Source: Massilia phosphatilytica (GTDB lineage: Bacteria > Pseudomonadota > Gammaproteobacteria > Burkholderiales > Burkholderiaceae_D). From it: 64,000 bases of DNA. The notes below the pieces were generated by a model. It ran no database searches. It saw only the letters and a program-made list of their open reading frames with translations, and had not been told where the DNA came from. This document shows, in pieces, positions 51,622-60,651 of this stretch. Every line of letters begins with the position of its first letter. Within the stretch, counting starts at the first letter, position 1. The stretch is taken from contig NZ_PUIP01000009.1 of the NCBI RefSeq assembly GCF_002968015.1, positions 1-64,000 on the forward strand, read 5' to 3'. The position numbers and the translations under genes were made by a program.

Positions 51622-51685
51622 CGTGAGCGCGGTGTTGATTATCCGAGCCTGGCGAGATGGGGAATCTCGTCGCAACGCTCCTCGG
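51622..51685 (-). promoter_or_regulatory. SAH riboswitch (ahcY motif)
   Basis: On the minus strand the leader starts CCGAGGAGCG and then TTGCGAC, carries a hairpin CGAGAT/ATCTCG (51653-51669), continues CCAGGCTCGG and ends GCGCTCACG. P1 pairs 51681-51685 with 51643-51647, and the AGCG of the first strand pairs with the terminal CGCT to form the pseudoknot. This is the layout of the SAH riboswitch known upstream of ahcY in betaproteobacteria (Rfam SAH_riboswitch). Binding of S-adenosylhomocysteine turns expression on, and the ribosome site lies about 25 bases beyond. Confidence 0.9.
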
Positions 51686-51702
51686 AATTGATAAGTCTAG
51701 CA

Positions 51703-51726
51703 CGGTGAGCACATTTGTGCTCACCG
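51703..51726. promoter_or_regulatory. Perfect palindrome at the ahcY promoter
   Basis: CGGTGAGCACA-TT-TGTGCTCACCG, 11+11 perfect arms, lies just upstream of a TAGACT -10-like hexamer on the ahcY strand (51692-51697 region) and overlaps its -35 position. There is no U-tract, which favours a protein operator over a terminator for metK. Confidence 0.55.
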
Positions 51727-51731
51727 GCTGC

Positions 51732-51749
51732 GGGCGTTTTGCAACGCCC
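51732..51749. terminator. Hairpin just after metK
   Basis: GGGCGTT-N4-AACGCCC, a perfect seven-pair stem nine bases after the metK stop. No T-run follows on either strand, so it may be a processing or attenuation hairpin, placed in tandem with the palindrome at 51703-51726. Confidence 0.4.
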
Positions 51750-51758
51750 ATTCAGGTA

Positions 51759-52928
51759 TTACGCCAGGCCGGCTTCGGCGCGCAGCAGCGCGGCCTTGTC
51801 GGTGCGCTCCCAGCTGAACTCCGGCTCTTCGCGGCCGAAGTGACCGTAGGCGGCCGACTTCGTGTAGATCGGACGCAGCAGGTCGAGCATCTGCACGATG
51901 CCTTTCGGGCGCAGGTCGAAGTGTTCCATCACCAGTTCGGCGATCTTCTCGTCCGAAATGACGCCCGTGCCTTCCGTGTAGACCGTGATGTTGATCGGAC
52001 GGGCCACGCCGATCGCGTAGCTGACCTGCACCTGGCACTGGCGCGCCAGGCCGGCGGCCACGACGTTCTTGGCGACGTAGCGGGCGGCGTAGGCGGCCGA
52101 ACGGTCGACCTTGGACGGATCCTTGCCGGAGAACGCGCCGCCGCCGTGCGGTGCGGCGCCGCCGTAGGTGTCGACGATGATCTTGCGGCCGGTCAGGCCG
52201 CAGTCGCCCTGCGGGCCGCCGATGACGAAGCGGCCGGTCGGGTTGACCAGGTAGCGGGTGTCCTGCAGCCACTCGCGCGGCAGCACGGGCTTGATGATCT
52301 CTTCGATCACCGCTTCCTCGATCTGGCTGTGGCTGACTTCCGGCGCGTGCTGGGTCGACAGCACGACGGTGTTCACGGACACCGGGCGGCCGTTGACGTA
52401 GCGCAGCGTGACCTGGGACTTGGCGTCCGGGCGCAGCCACGGCAAGCGGCCGTCCTTGCGCAGTTGCGACTGGCGCTCGACGAGGCGGTGCGCGTAATAA
52501 ATAGCGGCCGGCATCAGTTCCGGCGTCTCGTCGCACGCGTAACCGAACATCAGGCCCTGGTCGCCCGCACCCTGGTCGAGGTCGATACCGGCGCCTTCGT
52601 CGACGCCCTGGGCGATGTCCGGCGACTGCTTGTCGTAGGCGACCAGCACGGCGCAACCTTTATAGTCGATGCCGTAGTCGGTGTTGTCGTAACCGATGCG
52701 CTTGATGGTGTTGCGCGCAACTTGAATATAATCGACGTTTGCGTGCGTCGTGATCTCCCCGGCCAGGACGACCAGACCCGTGTTGCACAGGGTCTCGGCA
52801 GCCACGCGCGCGCGCGGATCCTGTTCCAGGATGGCGTCGAGGATGGCGTCGGAAATCTGATCGGCGACTTTGTCCGGATGGCCTTCCGAGACAGACTCGG
52901 AAGTGAAGAGGTAGTCGTTGGAAGACAT
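51759..52928 (-). CDS. metK: S-adenosylmethionine synthetase
   Basis: 389 residues. It joins methionine and ATP to SAM. All family motifs are visible: [85 protein letters not shown] lies seven bases before the ATG. It precedes ahcY on the same strand (169 bases apart), placing SAM formation and SAH removal together. It is divergent from the first acyltransferase gene. I see no recognisable SAM riboswitch in its 177-base leader. Confidence 0.97.
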   Translation of the reverse strand: MSSNDYLFTSESVSEGHPDKVADQISDAILDAILEQDPRARVAAETLCNTGLVVLAGEITTHANVDYIQVARNTIKRIGYDNTDYGIDYKGCAVLVAYDKQSPDIAQGVDEGAGIDLDQGAGDQGLMFGYACDETPELMPAAIYYAHRLVERQSQLRKDGRLPWLRPDAKSQVTLRYVNGRPVSVNTVVLSTQHAPEVSHSQIEEAVIEEIIKPVLPREWLQDTRYLVNPTGRFVIGGPQGDCGLTGRKIIVDTYGGAAPHGGGAFSGKDPSKVDRSAAYAARYVAKNVVAAGLARQCQVQVSYAIGVARPINITVYTEGTGVISDEKIAELVMEHFDLRPKGIVQMLDLLRPIYTKSAAYGHFGREEPEFSWERTDKAALLRAEAGLA

Positions 52929-53105
52929 TGAGGCTCCTGATACTGTTATGAAAATTGCCGCAGCATCAAAGCCTGCGACGCTTTAGCGATATTTATATTC
53001 CGCTTCGCAAGTTGTCATTAACTCCGCGGATGCTACAAGTGGTATTTTACGCTCCTCCAAAAATTCTGGCACAGCAACTCGTCGGTTCTCACCATAAATC
53101 AATAA

Positions 53106-53957
53106 ATGCTTGTCCTTTTGTTTCGAATCCTGTCGTTTTTTCCGCTACGCGCCCTCCATGCGCTTGGCGCCGCGCTCGGCTGGATCGTCTACCTCCTTTC
53201 TCCGTCGCACCGCCGGCGCCTGCGCGAGAACCTCGAACAGGCCGGCTATCGCGGCCACCTGCGCGCCGCAATCGCCGAATCCGGCAAGGCCATCGCCGAA
53301 CTGCCGTTCGTCTGGTGCGCGCCGCAGGAGCGCGTCACCCGGCACGTCACCATGGAAAACTGGGAACTGGTCCAGCGCCAGCTCGACGCCGGCCGCGGCA
53401 TCGTCTTCCTCACGCCGCACCTGGGCTGCTTCGAACTGACGGCCCAGCAGGTCTCGCTGCGCGTCGAACTGACGGTCATGTACCGCCCGCCGCGCCAGAG
53501 CGCCCTGAAACCGCTCGTCGAAGGCGCCCGCGAGCGCCAGCACATGCACCTGGCCCCCGCCAACCTGGCCGGCGTGCGCATGCTGGTGAAGGCATTGCGC
53601 GGCGGCCAGCCGGTTGGCGTGCTGCCGGACCAGGTTCCGCAGGAAGGTGAAGGCGTGTGGGCGCCGTTCTTCGGCCGCGACGCCTATACGATGACCCTGC
53701 CCGCCAAGCTCGCCCAGCTGGGCAAGGCCGACATCCTGACCGTGTACGCGGAACGCCTGCCGCGCGGCCGCGGCTTCGCCATCCGCTTCGTTCCGTTCGA
53801 AGGCTCCCTGGACGGCGATGCGGCCCAGCAGGCCGCCGCCATCAACCGCCAGATGGAGAAGCTCATCGCCTTCTGCCCCGCCCAGTATTTCTGGAGTTAT
53901 AACCGCTACAAGAAGCCGCAAGGCGTTGCAGCACCGCAAGCCGAGACCGCCGCATGA
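53106..53957 (+). CDS. LpxL/HtrB-family lipid A acyltransferase
   Basis: 283 residues with an N-terminal membrane helix (LVLLFRILSFFPLRALHALGAALGWIVYLL). The catalytic HX4E motif is HLGCFE in IVFLTPHLGCFELTAQQ. VMYRPPRQSALK and VGVLPDQVPQEGEGVWAPFFG are typical of the late acyltransferases that add secondary fatty acids to Kdo2-lipid IVA. No Shine-Dalgarno is evident before this ATG. The next gene, a second family member, starts by overlapping the stop (ATGA). Confidence 0.9.
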   Translation: MLVLLFRILSFFPLRALHALGAALGWIVYLLSPSHRRRLRENLEQAGYRGHLRAAIAESGKAIAELPFVWCAPQERVTRHVTMENWELVQRQLDAGRGIVFLTPHLGCFELTAQQVSLRVELTVMYRPPRQSALKPLVEGARERQHMHLAPANLAGVRMLVKALRGGQPVGVLPDQVPQEGEGVWAPFFGRDAYTMTLPAKLAQLGKADILTVYAERLPRGRGFAIRFVPFEGSLDGDAAQQAAAINRQMEKLIAFCPAQYFWSYNRYKKPQGVAAPQAETAA

Positions 53958-54817
53958 GGTTCCTGATTTTCCTGTTGTGGCTGCTGCACTTCCTGCCGCT
54001 GCCTGTCCTCGGTCGCATCGGCAATGCTGTCGGCTGGCTGATGTATTACGCCATCCCCAAGCGCCGCAAGATCGCGCTGGTCAACCTGCGCCTGTGCATG
54101 CCGGAACTGAGCGACGCGGAGCGGGTCCATATCGCCAAGCGCCATTTCATGGGGTATTCGCGCAGCATCCTGGAGCGCTCGCTGATCTGGTGGGCGCCGT
54201 TCGAACGCATCCACGGCCTGATCGAAGTCATCCCGAAGGTACCGAAGGCGCAGATGGAAAGCGGGCCGACCATCCTGTTCTGTCCACACTTCGTCTGCCT
54301 GGACGTGGCTGGCGTGGCGTCGCGCGTGGTGCCGCTGTCGACCATGTATTCGCCGCAAAAGAACAAGGCGTTCGACGATTTGTTGCGTTATGGCCGCGAA
54401 CGCTACGGCCCGGTGCGCCTGTTCACGCGCACCGACGGCATCAAGCCGATCATTCGCGCGCTGCGCGAGGGCCTGCCCTACTTCATGTTGCCGGACATGG
54501 ATTTCGGCGAGAAAGATGCCACCTTCGTTCCCTTCTTCAACATTCCCGCGGCGACCTTGACCGCGCTCGGCCGGCTGGCGGGCGCGACGGGCGCGAAGGT
54601 GATCCCGGTCGTGGCCACCTTCTTGCCCAACTACAAAGGTTATCGGGTAGAGTTCTATCCTGCATGGGAGGATTACCCGGGCGACGACATCATCGCCGCC
54701 ACCCGCCGCATGAACGCCTTCATCGAGGACCGCGTGCGCGAACATCCGGCCGAGTATTTCTGGACCCATAAGCGCTTCAAGACGCGGCCACCCGGCGAGC
54801 CCTCGTTCTACGATTAA
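53954..54817 (+). CDS. LpxL/LpxM-family lipid A acyltransferase
   Basis: 287 residues. N-terminal membrane helix [21 protein letters not shown]; catalytic HX4D motif HFVCLD in [17 protein letters not shown]; then [16 protein letters not shown] and [21 protein letters not shown]. It is a paralogue of the preceding gene, with Asp in place of Glu in the active site as in LpxL of several species. Two tandem acyltransferases suggest separate addition of two secondary acyl chains to lipid A. It precedes dapF by 11 bases. Confidence 0.9.
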   Translation: MRFLIFLLWLLHFLPLPVLGRIGNAVGWLMYYAIPKRRKIALVNLRLCMPELSDAERVHIAKRHFMGYSRSILERSLIWWAPFERIHGLIEVIPKVPKAQMESGPTILFCPHFVCLDVAGVASRVVPLSTMYSPQKNKAFDDLLRYGRERYGPVRLFTRTDGIKPIIRALREGLPYFMLPDMDFGEKDATFVPFFNIPAATLTALGRLAGATGAKVIPVVATFLPNYKGYRVEFYPAWEDYPGDDIIAATRRMNAFIEDRVREHPAEYFWTHKRFKTRPPGEPSFYD

Positions 54818-54828
54818 AGACAGATACC

Positions 54829-55692
54829 ATGAAACTCAAGTTCACCAAGATGCACGGCGCCGGCAACGATTTCGTCGTCATCGACGCGATCAACCAGAAC
54901 ATCGATCTCGGCCCGGAACAATGGCGCCGCCTGGCCGACCGCCGCTTCGGCGTCGGCGCCGACCAGATCCTGATCGTCGAGCGCCCGGTCACGGAAGGCA
55001 GCGATTTCCGCTACCGCATCTATAACAATGACGGCGGCGAGGTCGAGCAGTGCGGCAACGGTTCGCGCGCCTTCGTCCGCTTCGTCAGCGACAAGGGCCT
55101 GACCGACAAGCGCAGCATCCGCGTCGAAACGATGAGCGGCACCATCACACCGCGCCTGGAAGACGACGGCACCATCACGGTGGACATGGGCGCCCCGATC
55201 CTGGAACCGGCCCGCGTCCCGTTCGATGCGGCCGATCTGGAAGGCGTCGCCGAAGGCCGCGACACGCTGTGGCCGATCACCGTCTCGAACAAGGGCCAGG
55301 AACAGACCGTGCTCGTGTCGACGGTCTCGATGGGCAACCCGCACGCGGTGCAGGTCGTCGCCGACGTCGACGCGGCGCCCGTGCTCGAGACCGGCCCGCA
55401 GATCGAGCACCACCCGCGCTTCCCGCGCCGCGTGAACGCCGGCTTCCTGCAGATCGTGGACCGCAACCACGTCAAGCTGCGCGTCTACGAACGCGGCGCC
55501 GGCGAGACGCTGGCCTGCGGCACCGGCGCCTGCGCTGCCGTCGTGGCCGGCATCCGGCGCGGCCTGCTGGACTCGCCTGTCCAGGTCCAGGCCCGCGGCG
55601 GCAAGCTGACCATCAACTGGGCCGGCGAAGGCCAGGCTGTTTACATGAGCGGTCCGGCCGAGACCGTATTCGAAGGCGAGATCGAGATCTGA
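54829..55692 (+). CDS. dapF: Diaminopimelate epimerase
   Basis: 287 residues. It converts LL- to meso-diaminopimelate for lysine and peptidoglycan. The two catalytic cysteines are in [17 protein letters not shown] and [17 protein letters not shown], acting as a thiol pair across the pseudo-symmetric halves. [15 protein letters not shown] at the start is diagnostic. It follows the acyltransferase pair in one operon. In many proteobacteria DUF484 and xerC come next; here they are 3.3 kb further on. Confidence 0.97.
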   Translation: MKLKFTKMHGAGNDFVVIDAINQNIDLGPEQWRRLADRRFGVGADQILIVERPVTEGSDFRYRIYNNDGGEVEQCGNGSRAFVRFVSDKGLTDKRSIRVETMSGTITPRLEDDGTITVDMGAPILEPARVPFDAADLEGVAEGRDTLWPITVSNKGQEQTVLVSTVSMGNPHAVQVVADVDAAPVLETGPQIEHHPRFPRRVNAGFLQIVDRNHVKLRVYERGAGETLACGTGACAAVVAGIRRGLLDSPVQVQARGGKLTINWAGEGQAVYMSGPAETVFEGEIEI

Positions 55693-55708
55693 ACAATCGA
55701 GATTTGAT

Positions 55709-57307
55709 TCAAGCGGCCAGCGAATAGCCCCCGTCCGGCGCCGGTGGCGGACGGATGTCCACGCCGGCCTCTTCCGCTTCTTCCATATTCGCCATTTCCG
55801 GCAACAGGCTGCGCAACCGGTACAGGCGCTGGCGATAATTCCCTTCCGGTCCGCCCGGACCACAATCGACGTTCTCGAACACGAGCGCCACGCGGTCGAG
55901 CAGCTGGCGCTCCTGCGCGGTTTCCACCGAGATGAGCCGGCGCCGGCTGCGTCCGTAGCTGGCGCGGATGTCGATCACGAGGCAGTGGCCGCGGTCGGCG
56001 CTGCGGATATCCAGCAGCAGCGCCTCGGCCCGGCTCAGGCCGAACGCCACCGCCAGTTCCAGGCGCGCGGCCAGCAGCGGATGGGCCGCCAGGTCGCGCC
56101 CGGCCAGCCCACCCAGGTCCTTCCAGGCGCCGGGCGTGCGCGGCGCCAGCTTGCGCAGCGCGGCCGCCGCCTTGGGACAGGCCTGCGCCGCCGCCTTCTG
56201 CAGCCAGAACAGCGCGCGCACGTCGTTGTTCTCGTTCTCGCGCCGCGCGCGCCACGCCGCGTTCCCGCATTCGAGCTGGGCATCGCGATAGCCCATCTCC
56301 GCCGCGCGCTCCAGGTACTTTTGCGCTTCCAGGACATTGCGCTGGGAAAATTCCGGCTTGATATAAATGCGCGACAGGGCATACCAGGCTTCGGCCAGGC
56401 CCTGCTCGCCAGCCAGCGTCAGCCAGCGCACGGCCTTCTTGAAGTTGGCGGCGCCATGGCTGCCGGGAATGCGCTTGCCATCCACCCGCATGCGCGCGCA
56501 CCACAGGCCGAGTGCGAACTGGGCATGGCGGTCCTGTTCTGTCGCGGCAATTTCCCAGAACCGTAGCAATTCATCCTGGCCGACGTCGTGCGGCGCTTCG
56601 TTCGCCGCGACGAGCCGGGCGCAGCGCGACAGCAGCAGCACCTCGTCCGGCGCCAGGCGGGCGGCCGTCTGGTCCTGGGCGGCATCGGAACCGGCCAGGG
56701 AACGCGCCAGCGGAAGCGCCCGCTCCAGCCAGGCGGACCAGCGGCCCGCGTTCCAATCCTGCTCGAGCAGGGCGAACTGCGCCGCGCCGACGCCACTGTC
56801 GGCCGCCTGGCGCAGCCAGCGCTGGCCCGCCGGGCTGGCCACGGGCGCGCGGGCGACCGGCTCGTCCGTCTCCGGCGGCGCGGCGCCGTGTTCGCGCGCG
56901 AGCAGCCACTGCGCTTCCGGGAATCCGGCACGGGCAGCGTCTTCCAGCGCGCGCAGGGCCTTGGTGCGCTGGGCCGGCGTGCACTGGCCATCGTTCAGCG
57001 CGCCCAGCACCAGTTGGGCATAGACGAGTCCGGCGCGCACGAGCCCGCCGTCATACGCCCGCTCGTACCAGCCGGTGACCGGTTGCGGACTGTCGCGCGC
57101 GAGATCGACCGGAATATGGTTCCCGATCAATTGCCATGCTTCAGCGCAACCCTGCTGTGCAGCGCGGTCGAGCCAGTGGAGGGCCGTGGGCAGGCTCTTC
57201 GGCAGACCGGCGCTGCCAAACAGGTAAAGTCGGCCCAGGGCCAGTTGCGATTCGGCGCGCCCGGCGCGTGCGCCGCGGATGATCGCCAGTTCTTCACGAT
57301 TTGCCAT
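55709..57307 (-). CDS. Sel1/TPR-repeat protein with unknown C-terminal domain
   Basis: 532 residues. Residues about 10-400 contain Sel1-like repeats: SQLALGRLYLFGSAGLPKSLPTALHWLDRAAQQGCAEAW, HAQFALGLWCARM, ALSRIYIKPEFSQRNVLEAQKYLERAAEMGYRDAQLECG. Such repeats bind proteins. The C-terminal about 130 residues (LSRAEALLLDIRSADRGHCLVIDIR to YRQRLYRLRSLLPEM) match nothing I can name. No signal peptide, so cytoplasmic. It is convergent with dapF, 16 bases apart. Together with the porin gene it occupies the gap between dapF and DUF484. Confidence 0.75.
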   Translation of the reverse strand: MANREELAIIRGARAGRAESQLALGRLYLFGSAGLPKSLPTALHWLDRAAQQGCAEAWQLIGNHIPVDLARDSPQPVTGWYERAYDGGLVRAGLVYAQLVLGALNDGQCTPAQRTKALRALEDAARAGFPEAQWLLAREHGAAPPETDEPVARAPVASPAGQRWLRQAADSGVGAAQFALLEQDWNAGRWSAWLERALPLARSLAGSDAAQDQTAARLAPDEVLLLSRCARLVAANEAPHDVGQDELLRFWEIAATEQDRHAQFALGLWCARMRVDGKRIPGSHGAANFKKAVRWLTLAGEQGLAEAWYALSRIYIKPEFSQRNVLEAQKYLERAAEMGYRDAQLECGNAAWRARRENENNDVRALFWLQKAAAQACPKAAAALRKLAPRTPGAWKDLGGLAGRDLAAHPLLAARLELAVAFGLSRAEALLLDIRSADRGHCLVIDIRASYGRSRRRLISVETAQERQLLDRVALVFENVDCGPGGPEGNYRQRLYRLRSLLPEMANMEEAEEAGVDIRPPPAPDGGYSLAA

Positions 57308-57789
57308 CGGTCTTTTCTGGATGTTAGAGACGTCTAAAAAATGTACGCAGTTCCATGACGCAAGCACAATGCACGAAGATGCGCGCGAGATCGCTTGCGT
57401 TGCGCTACTGATGAGCTCATGTGGCGCGCACTGCGGTAACAATGGACGTCGGATGGGCCAGAGTCTAAAGCCGCGGCGATGCGATTCGGCTACGATTCCA
57501 AAGGCCTTTGAGCCCGCACAAACCCTGCCGTGGTACGGGGAGAGAATGATGATGTTTGGAAACTTAAACGAACCTTAAGGTGCGCCCGGTTTCCCGGCGC
57601 GGCCGTTTCGAAAATACAACAGCACGATTGGATTTATTGGCTTTCGACCAAGTGCAACAGTCATAATTGACAAATCAGACAATCTTGACGCATTAAGCAT
57701 TTAAGGTTCACACATCCGAGTGTTCAGCAACTAATAAAAATCTCAATGCTCTCTGGATTCCTTCGATTCACTTTTTAGGATAAAAATAG
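57308..57789. other. 482-base intergenic region between Sel1 gene and porin gene
   Basis: It must hold divergent promoters for both genes. The porin side is notably AT-rich (57640-57780) with a long leader. I see no RNA gene. A 99-codon frame at 57279-57578 starts inside the Sel1 gene and has no ribosome site, so it is not called. Confidence 0.6.
57667..57696 (+). promoter_or_regulatory. Probable porin promoter
   Basis: TTGACA (57667-57672, perfect -35), 18-base spacer and CATTAA (57691-57696). It predicts a leader of about 85 bases before the porin ATG, with TAGGA as ribosome site at about 57776-57780. A long AT-rich leader is common for highly expressed porins. Confidence 0.6.
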
Positions 57790-58863
57790 ATGAAAAAAAC
57801 CCTCGTGGCAGCCGCTCTGCTGGGCGCCTTCGCCGGTGTTGCACAAGCTCAAACCGCCGTTCAAATCTACGGTAACGTCGACGTCGGCATGGTCAAGCGT
57901 ACCGACAACACCCTGGCCATCGGCAAGCGCGCCGCCAACACCCTGGGCTTCAAAGGCACCGAAGACCTGGGCAACGGCCTGAAAGCACTGTTCCAGATCG
58001 AAATGCGTTACGAGCCGGACACCGGCACGACCGAGAACAACGGCCGTCCGCTGTTCCAGGGCCAGAGCCGCGTCGGCCTGCAAGGCGACTTCGGTATGAT
58101 CCGTCTGGGCCGTGGTCTGACCCCGTTCCAGGAAATCGTCGGTTCGTTCGAACCGTGGCACGGCCTGCCGTCGCCGGCCGGTTTCTACACCGACATCTCG
58201 GTCGCCGGCTTCAACTCGGCTCCGCTGGACGTCGGCGGCAGCGGCCCGAACAACAACCGTATCTCGAACGCGATCTTCTATAACTCGCCGGTCGCCAATG
58301 GCTTCCAGGTGAACGCTTCGTGGGCCTCGAAAGAAGCCAACGGCGGCGGCGTGACCGGCGTCGGCGCTGGCGCTGCTACCTACGCTACGGGCGCACAAGC
58401 TTCGGCTAACCCGTTCTCGATCGCTGGTACCTACAACAACGGTCCGGCCGCCGCGATGCTGGCTTACGAGCGCAACGCCGTCGAATCGAAGGTCTGGTCG
58501 GTCGCAGGTTCGTTCTCGGTGACCCCGGAACTGAAACTGATGGGTACCTACTCGCACCAGAACATGGAGCACACCAACACCCAGCGTCCGACCATCAAGG
58601 GTGCTGAAATCGGTGCGACCTACGCTGTGGGCCCGGGCAAGCTGCTGGCTGGCTTCGGTCTGAAGAAGCAGGAAGAAAACGTCCGCCTGCACGACCTGAT
58701 CACCCGTCAGTACTCGCTGGGCTACGAGTACAGCCTCTCGAAGCGTACGTACCTGTACGTCGACGCATCGCGCAAGACGAACATCGTCAGCCAGGCGACC
58801 GGCGCAGCTGCTGCTTCCCCGACCGTCAACCACTACGACGTGGGCCTGAACCACTCGTTCTAA
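57790..58863 (+). CDS. Gram-negative general porin, betaproteobacterial type
   Basis: 357 residues. Signal peptide MKKTLVAAALLGAFAGVAQA, mature start QTAVQIYGNVDVGMVKRTDN, and the C-terminal strand YDVGLNHSF ending in the Phe needed by the BAM complex. GFKGTEDLGNGLKALFQIEMRYEPDTG and SRVGLQGDFGMIRLGRGLTPFQE are shared by Neisseria/Burkholderia-type trimeric porins. Codons are strongly biased (GGC, CTG, GCT, CGT), as expected for an abundant protein. It passes small hydrophilic molecules across the outer membrane. A strong terminator follows. Confidence 0.95.
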   Translation: MKKTLVAAALLGAFAGVAQAQTAVQIYGNVDVGMVKRTDNTLAIGKRAANTLGFKGTEDLGNGLKALFQIEMRYEPDTGTTENNGRPLFQGQSRVGLQGDFGMIRLGRGLTPFQEIVGSFEPWHGLPSPAGFYTDISVAGFNSAPLDVGGSGPNNNRISNAIFYNSPVANGFQVNASWASKEANGGGVTGVGAGAATYATGAQASANPFSIAGTYNNGPAAAMLAYERNAVESKVWSVAGSFSVTPELKLMGTYSHQNMEHTNTQRPTIKGAEIGATYAVGPGKLLAGFGLKKQEENVRLHDLITRQYSLGYEYSLSKRTYLYVDASRKTNIVSQATGAAAASPTVNHYDVGLNHSF

Positions 58864-58874
58864 GCGACACGCCG

Positions 58875-58890
58875 GCGGGGGCAACCCCGC
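58875..58890 (+). other. Small GNRA hairpin in the porin 3' UTR
   Basis: GCGGGG-GCAA-CCCCGC, six pairs with a GCAA tetraloop, 12 bases after the porin stop and 14 before the terminator. It may protect the mRNA 3' end or be the 5' hairpin of a 3'-UTR-derived small RNA. Confidence 0.45.
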
Positions 58891-58903
58891 TGCATCGCTC
58901 CGC

Positions 58904-58942
58904 AAGGGCGGATCCGGGCAACCGGGTCCGCCCTTCGCTTTT
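58904..58942 (+). terminator. Porin intrinsic terminator
   Basis: Fourteen pairs (58904-58917 with 58922-58935, one wobble) closed by a GCAA tetraloop and followed by CGCTTTT. Confidence 0.85.
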
Positions 58943-59045
58943 CAAGCTGCCGATGATGCAACGGCGGCACAATGCAGACAGGAAATCTGCGCCGACTCAT
59001 TGCTGTCGGTTAAAATGAACGGTCTACCCATCTCGCAAGCCGCAC

Positions 59046-59711
59046 ATGACCGCCGCAACACTGGATCCCGCCGCCATCGCGCAATACCTGCTCGACCATC
59101 CGCAATTCTTCGTGGAGCACGCCACCCTGCTGGGCGAAGTAAAACTGTCGAGCCCTCTGACTGGCCGCGCAGTCTCGCTGCAGGAACGCCAGATGGAAGT
59201 CATGCGCGACAAGTACCGCACGCTGGAACTGCGCATGTCCGAGCTGGTGCGCCACGCCGAGGAAAACGCGGCCATCGCCAACCGTTTCCACGGCTGGACC
59301 CAGCAATTGCTGCGCACCCGCGAACCGGGCGAGATCCCGGCCGCCGTGGCCGAGGGCCTCGTCAAGCATTTCATCGTGCCGCACGCCACGCTGCGCCTGT
59401 GGAAACTGGCGCCCGAGCATGCCGACACGTGGTACACGAACGGCGTCTCCGAAGACGTGCGCCTGTTCGCCAGCAGCCTGCGCGCGCCGTACTGCGGCCC
59501 GAACAAGGAATTCGAAGCGGTCGGCTGGCTCGAAGACGCTGACACGGTCCGCTCGACCGTCCTGCTGCCGCTGCGCGCGAACGGCAGCGCCTTCGGCCTG
59601 CTCGTGCTCGGTTCGCCCGATCCGGAACGCTTCAGCGCCGCGATGGCGACGGATTTCCTCGTCCACATCGGCGAGACGGCCAGCACCGCACTCGCCCCTC
59701 TGCTGGGCTGA
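59046..59711 (+). CDS. DUF484 (GAF-like) protein
   Basis: 221 residues. N-terminal helix AAIAQYLLDHPQFFVEHATLLGEVKL is the classic DUF484 opening, with SLQERQMEVMRDKYRTLELRM forming a coiled coil. The rest is GAF-like (HFIVPHATLRLWKLAPEHAD, STVLLPLRANGSAFGLLVLGSPDPERF). Function is unknown, but the gene is almost always next to xerC or dapF; here it ends one base before the xerC ATG, so the pair is co-translated. Confidence 0.92.
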   Translation: MTAATLDPAAIAQYLLDHPQFFVEHATLLGEVKLSSPLTGRAVSLQERQMEVMRDKYRTLELRMSELVRHAEENAAIANRFHGWTQQLLRTREPGEIPAAVAEGLVKHFIVPHATLRLWKLAPEHADTWYTNGVSEDVRLFASSLRAPYCGPNKEFEAVGWLEDADTVRSTVLLPLRANGSAFGLLVLGSPDPERFSAAMATDFLVHIGETASTALAPLLG

Positions 59712-59712
59712 C

Positions 59713-60651
59713 ATGGACACGCCGGCCGCCAACGACTGGACCGGCCGCTACCTGGCGGAGCTGAAAACGCAGCGCCAGCTGTCCGACCACACGATCGCCG
59801 CCTACCGCCGCGACCTGGCCGAACTGGCCCGGCTCACCGGCCAGGCCGACTGGGCGGCATTGACCCATGCCGACATCCGCCGCGTCACGGCGAAGCTGCA
59901 CGCCGAGGGCCAGAGCGCCGCATCGATCGCACGCAAGCTGTCCGGCTGGCGCGGCTTCTTCAACTGGCTGTCACGCCAGATGCCACTGGCCGCCAACCCG
60001 GCCGATGGCGTACGCGCACCGCGCCGCCCCAAGCGCCTGCCCAAGGCACTGGCCGTCGACGATGCGGTCCAGCTGATGGAAAAGGCGACGTCCGCCCACC
60101 CCGAACCGGCCGAGCTGTGCGACCGCGCCATGTTCGAACTGCTGTACTCGAGCGGCCTGCGGGTATCCGAACTGGCCGGGCTCGACGTCCACCACGTCCC
60201 CGCCAGGGATGGCCAGCCGGCCTCGCTCGGCTGGCTGGAACTGGAAGCGCAGGAAGTGGTCGTCACCGGCAAGGGTAACAAGATGCGCCGCGTTCCCGTC
60301 GGCGGTCCCGCGCGCGCGGTGCTGGAAGCGTGGCTGGCCGTGCGTCCGCCGGCACGCGACGGCAGCCTCGCCCTGTTCCTGACGACGCGGGACACGCGCA
60401 TCAGCCCGCGCGTCGCGCAGTACCGCCTGAAAGCCCATGCGCAAAAGGCCGGCATGCCGGTCCACGTGCACCCCCACGTGCTGCGCCACTCGTTCGCCTC
60501 GCACCTGCTGCAATCCTCCGGCGACCTGCGCGCCGTGCAGGAACTGCTGGGGCACGCCAGCATCACGTCGACCCAGATCTATACGTCGCTCGACTTCCAG
60601 CACCTCGCCGCCGTCTACGACAAGGCCCATCCGCGCGCCAAACGCAAATAA
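59713..60651 (+). CDS. xerC: Tyrosine recombinase XerC
   Basis: 312 residues. It resolves chromosome dimers at dif with XerD. The SAM-like N-terminal core-binding domain (YLAELKTQRQLSDHTIAAYRRDLAEL) is followed by a catalytic domain with Arg in LLYSSGLRVSELAGL, Lys in VVVTGKGNKMRRVPV, His-x2-Arg in HVLRHSFASHLLQ, and GHASITSTQIYTSLD with the Tyr nucleophile. All catalytic positions are present. Its position right after DUF484 argues for XerC rather than XerD or a mobile integrase. Confidence 0.94.
   Translation: MDTPAANDWTGRYLAELKTQRQLSDHTIAAYRRDLAELARLTGQADWAALTHADIRRVTAKLHAEGQSAASIARKLSGWRGFFNWLSRQMPLAANPADGVRAPRRPKRLPKALAVDDAVQLMEKATSAHPEPAELCDRAMFELLYSSGLRVSELAGLDVHHVPARDGQPASLGWLELEAQEVVVTGKGNKMRRVPVGGPARAVLEAWLAVRPPARDGSLALFLTTRDTRISPRVAQYRLKAHAQKAGMPVHVHPHVLRHSFASHLLQSSGDLRAVQELLGHASITSTQIYTSLDFQHLAAVYDKAHPRAKRK

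Noticed and set aside
52929..53105. SAM riboswitch in the metK leader
   Set aside because: I searched for SAM-I, SAM-II and SAH-like conserved blocks and found none; only an AT-rich promoter-like stretch is visible.
57279..57578. 99-codon plus-strand frame in the gap before the porin
   Set aside because: It starts inside the Sel1 gene, has no Shine-Dalgarno sequence and no recognisable protein character.
59713..60651. Integrase of a mobile element
   Set aside because: The tyrosine recombinase directly follows DUF484 and has XerC-like length and motifs, so it is the housekeeping dimer-resolution enzyme.
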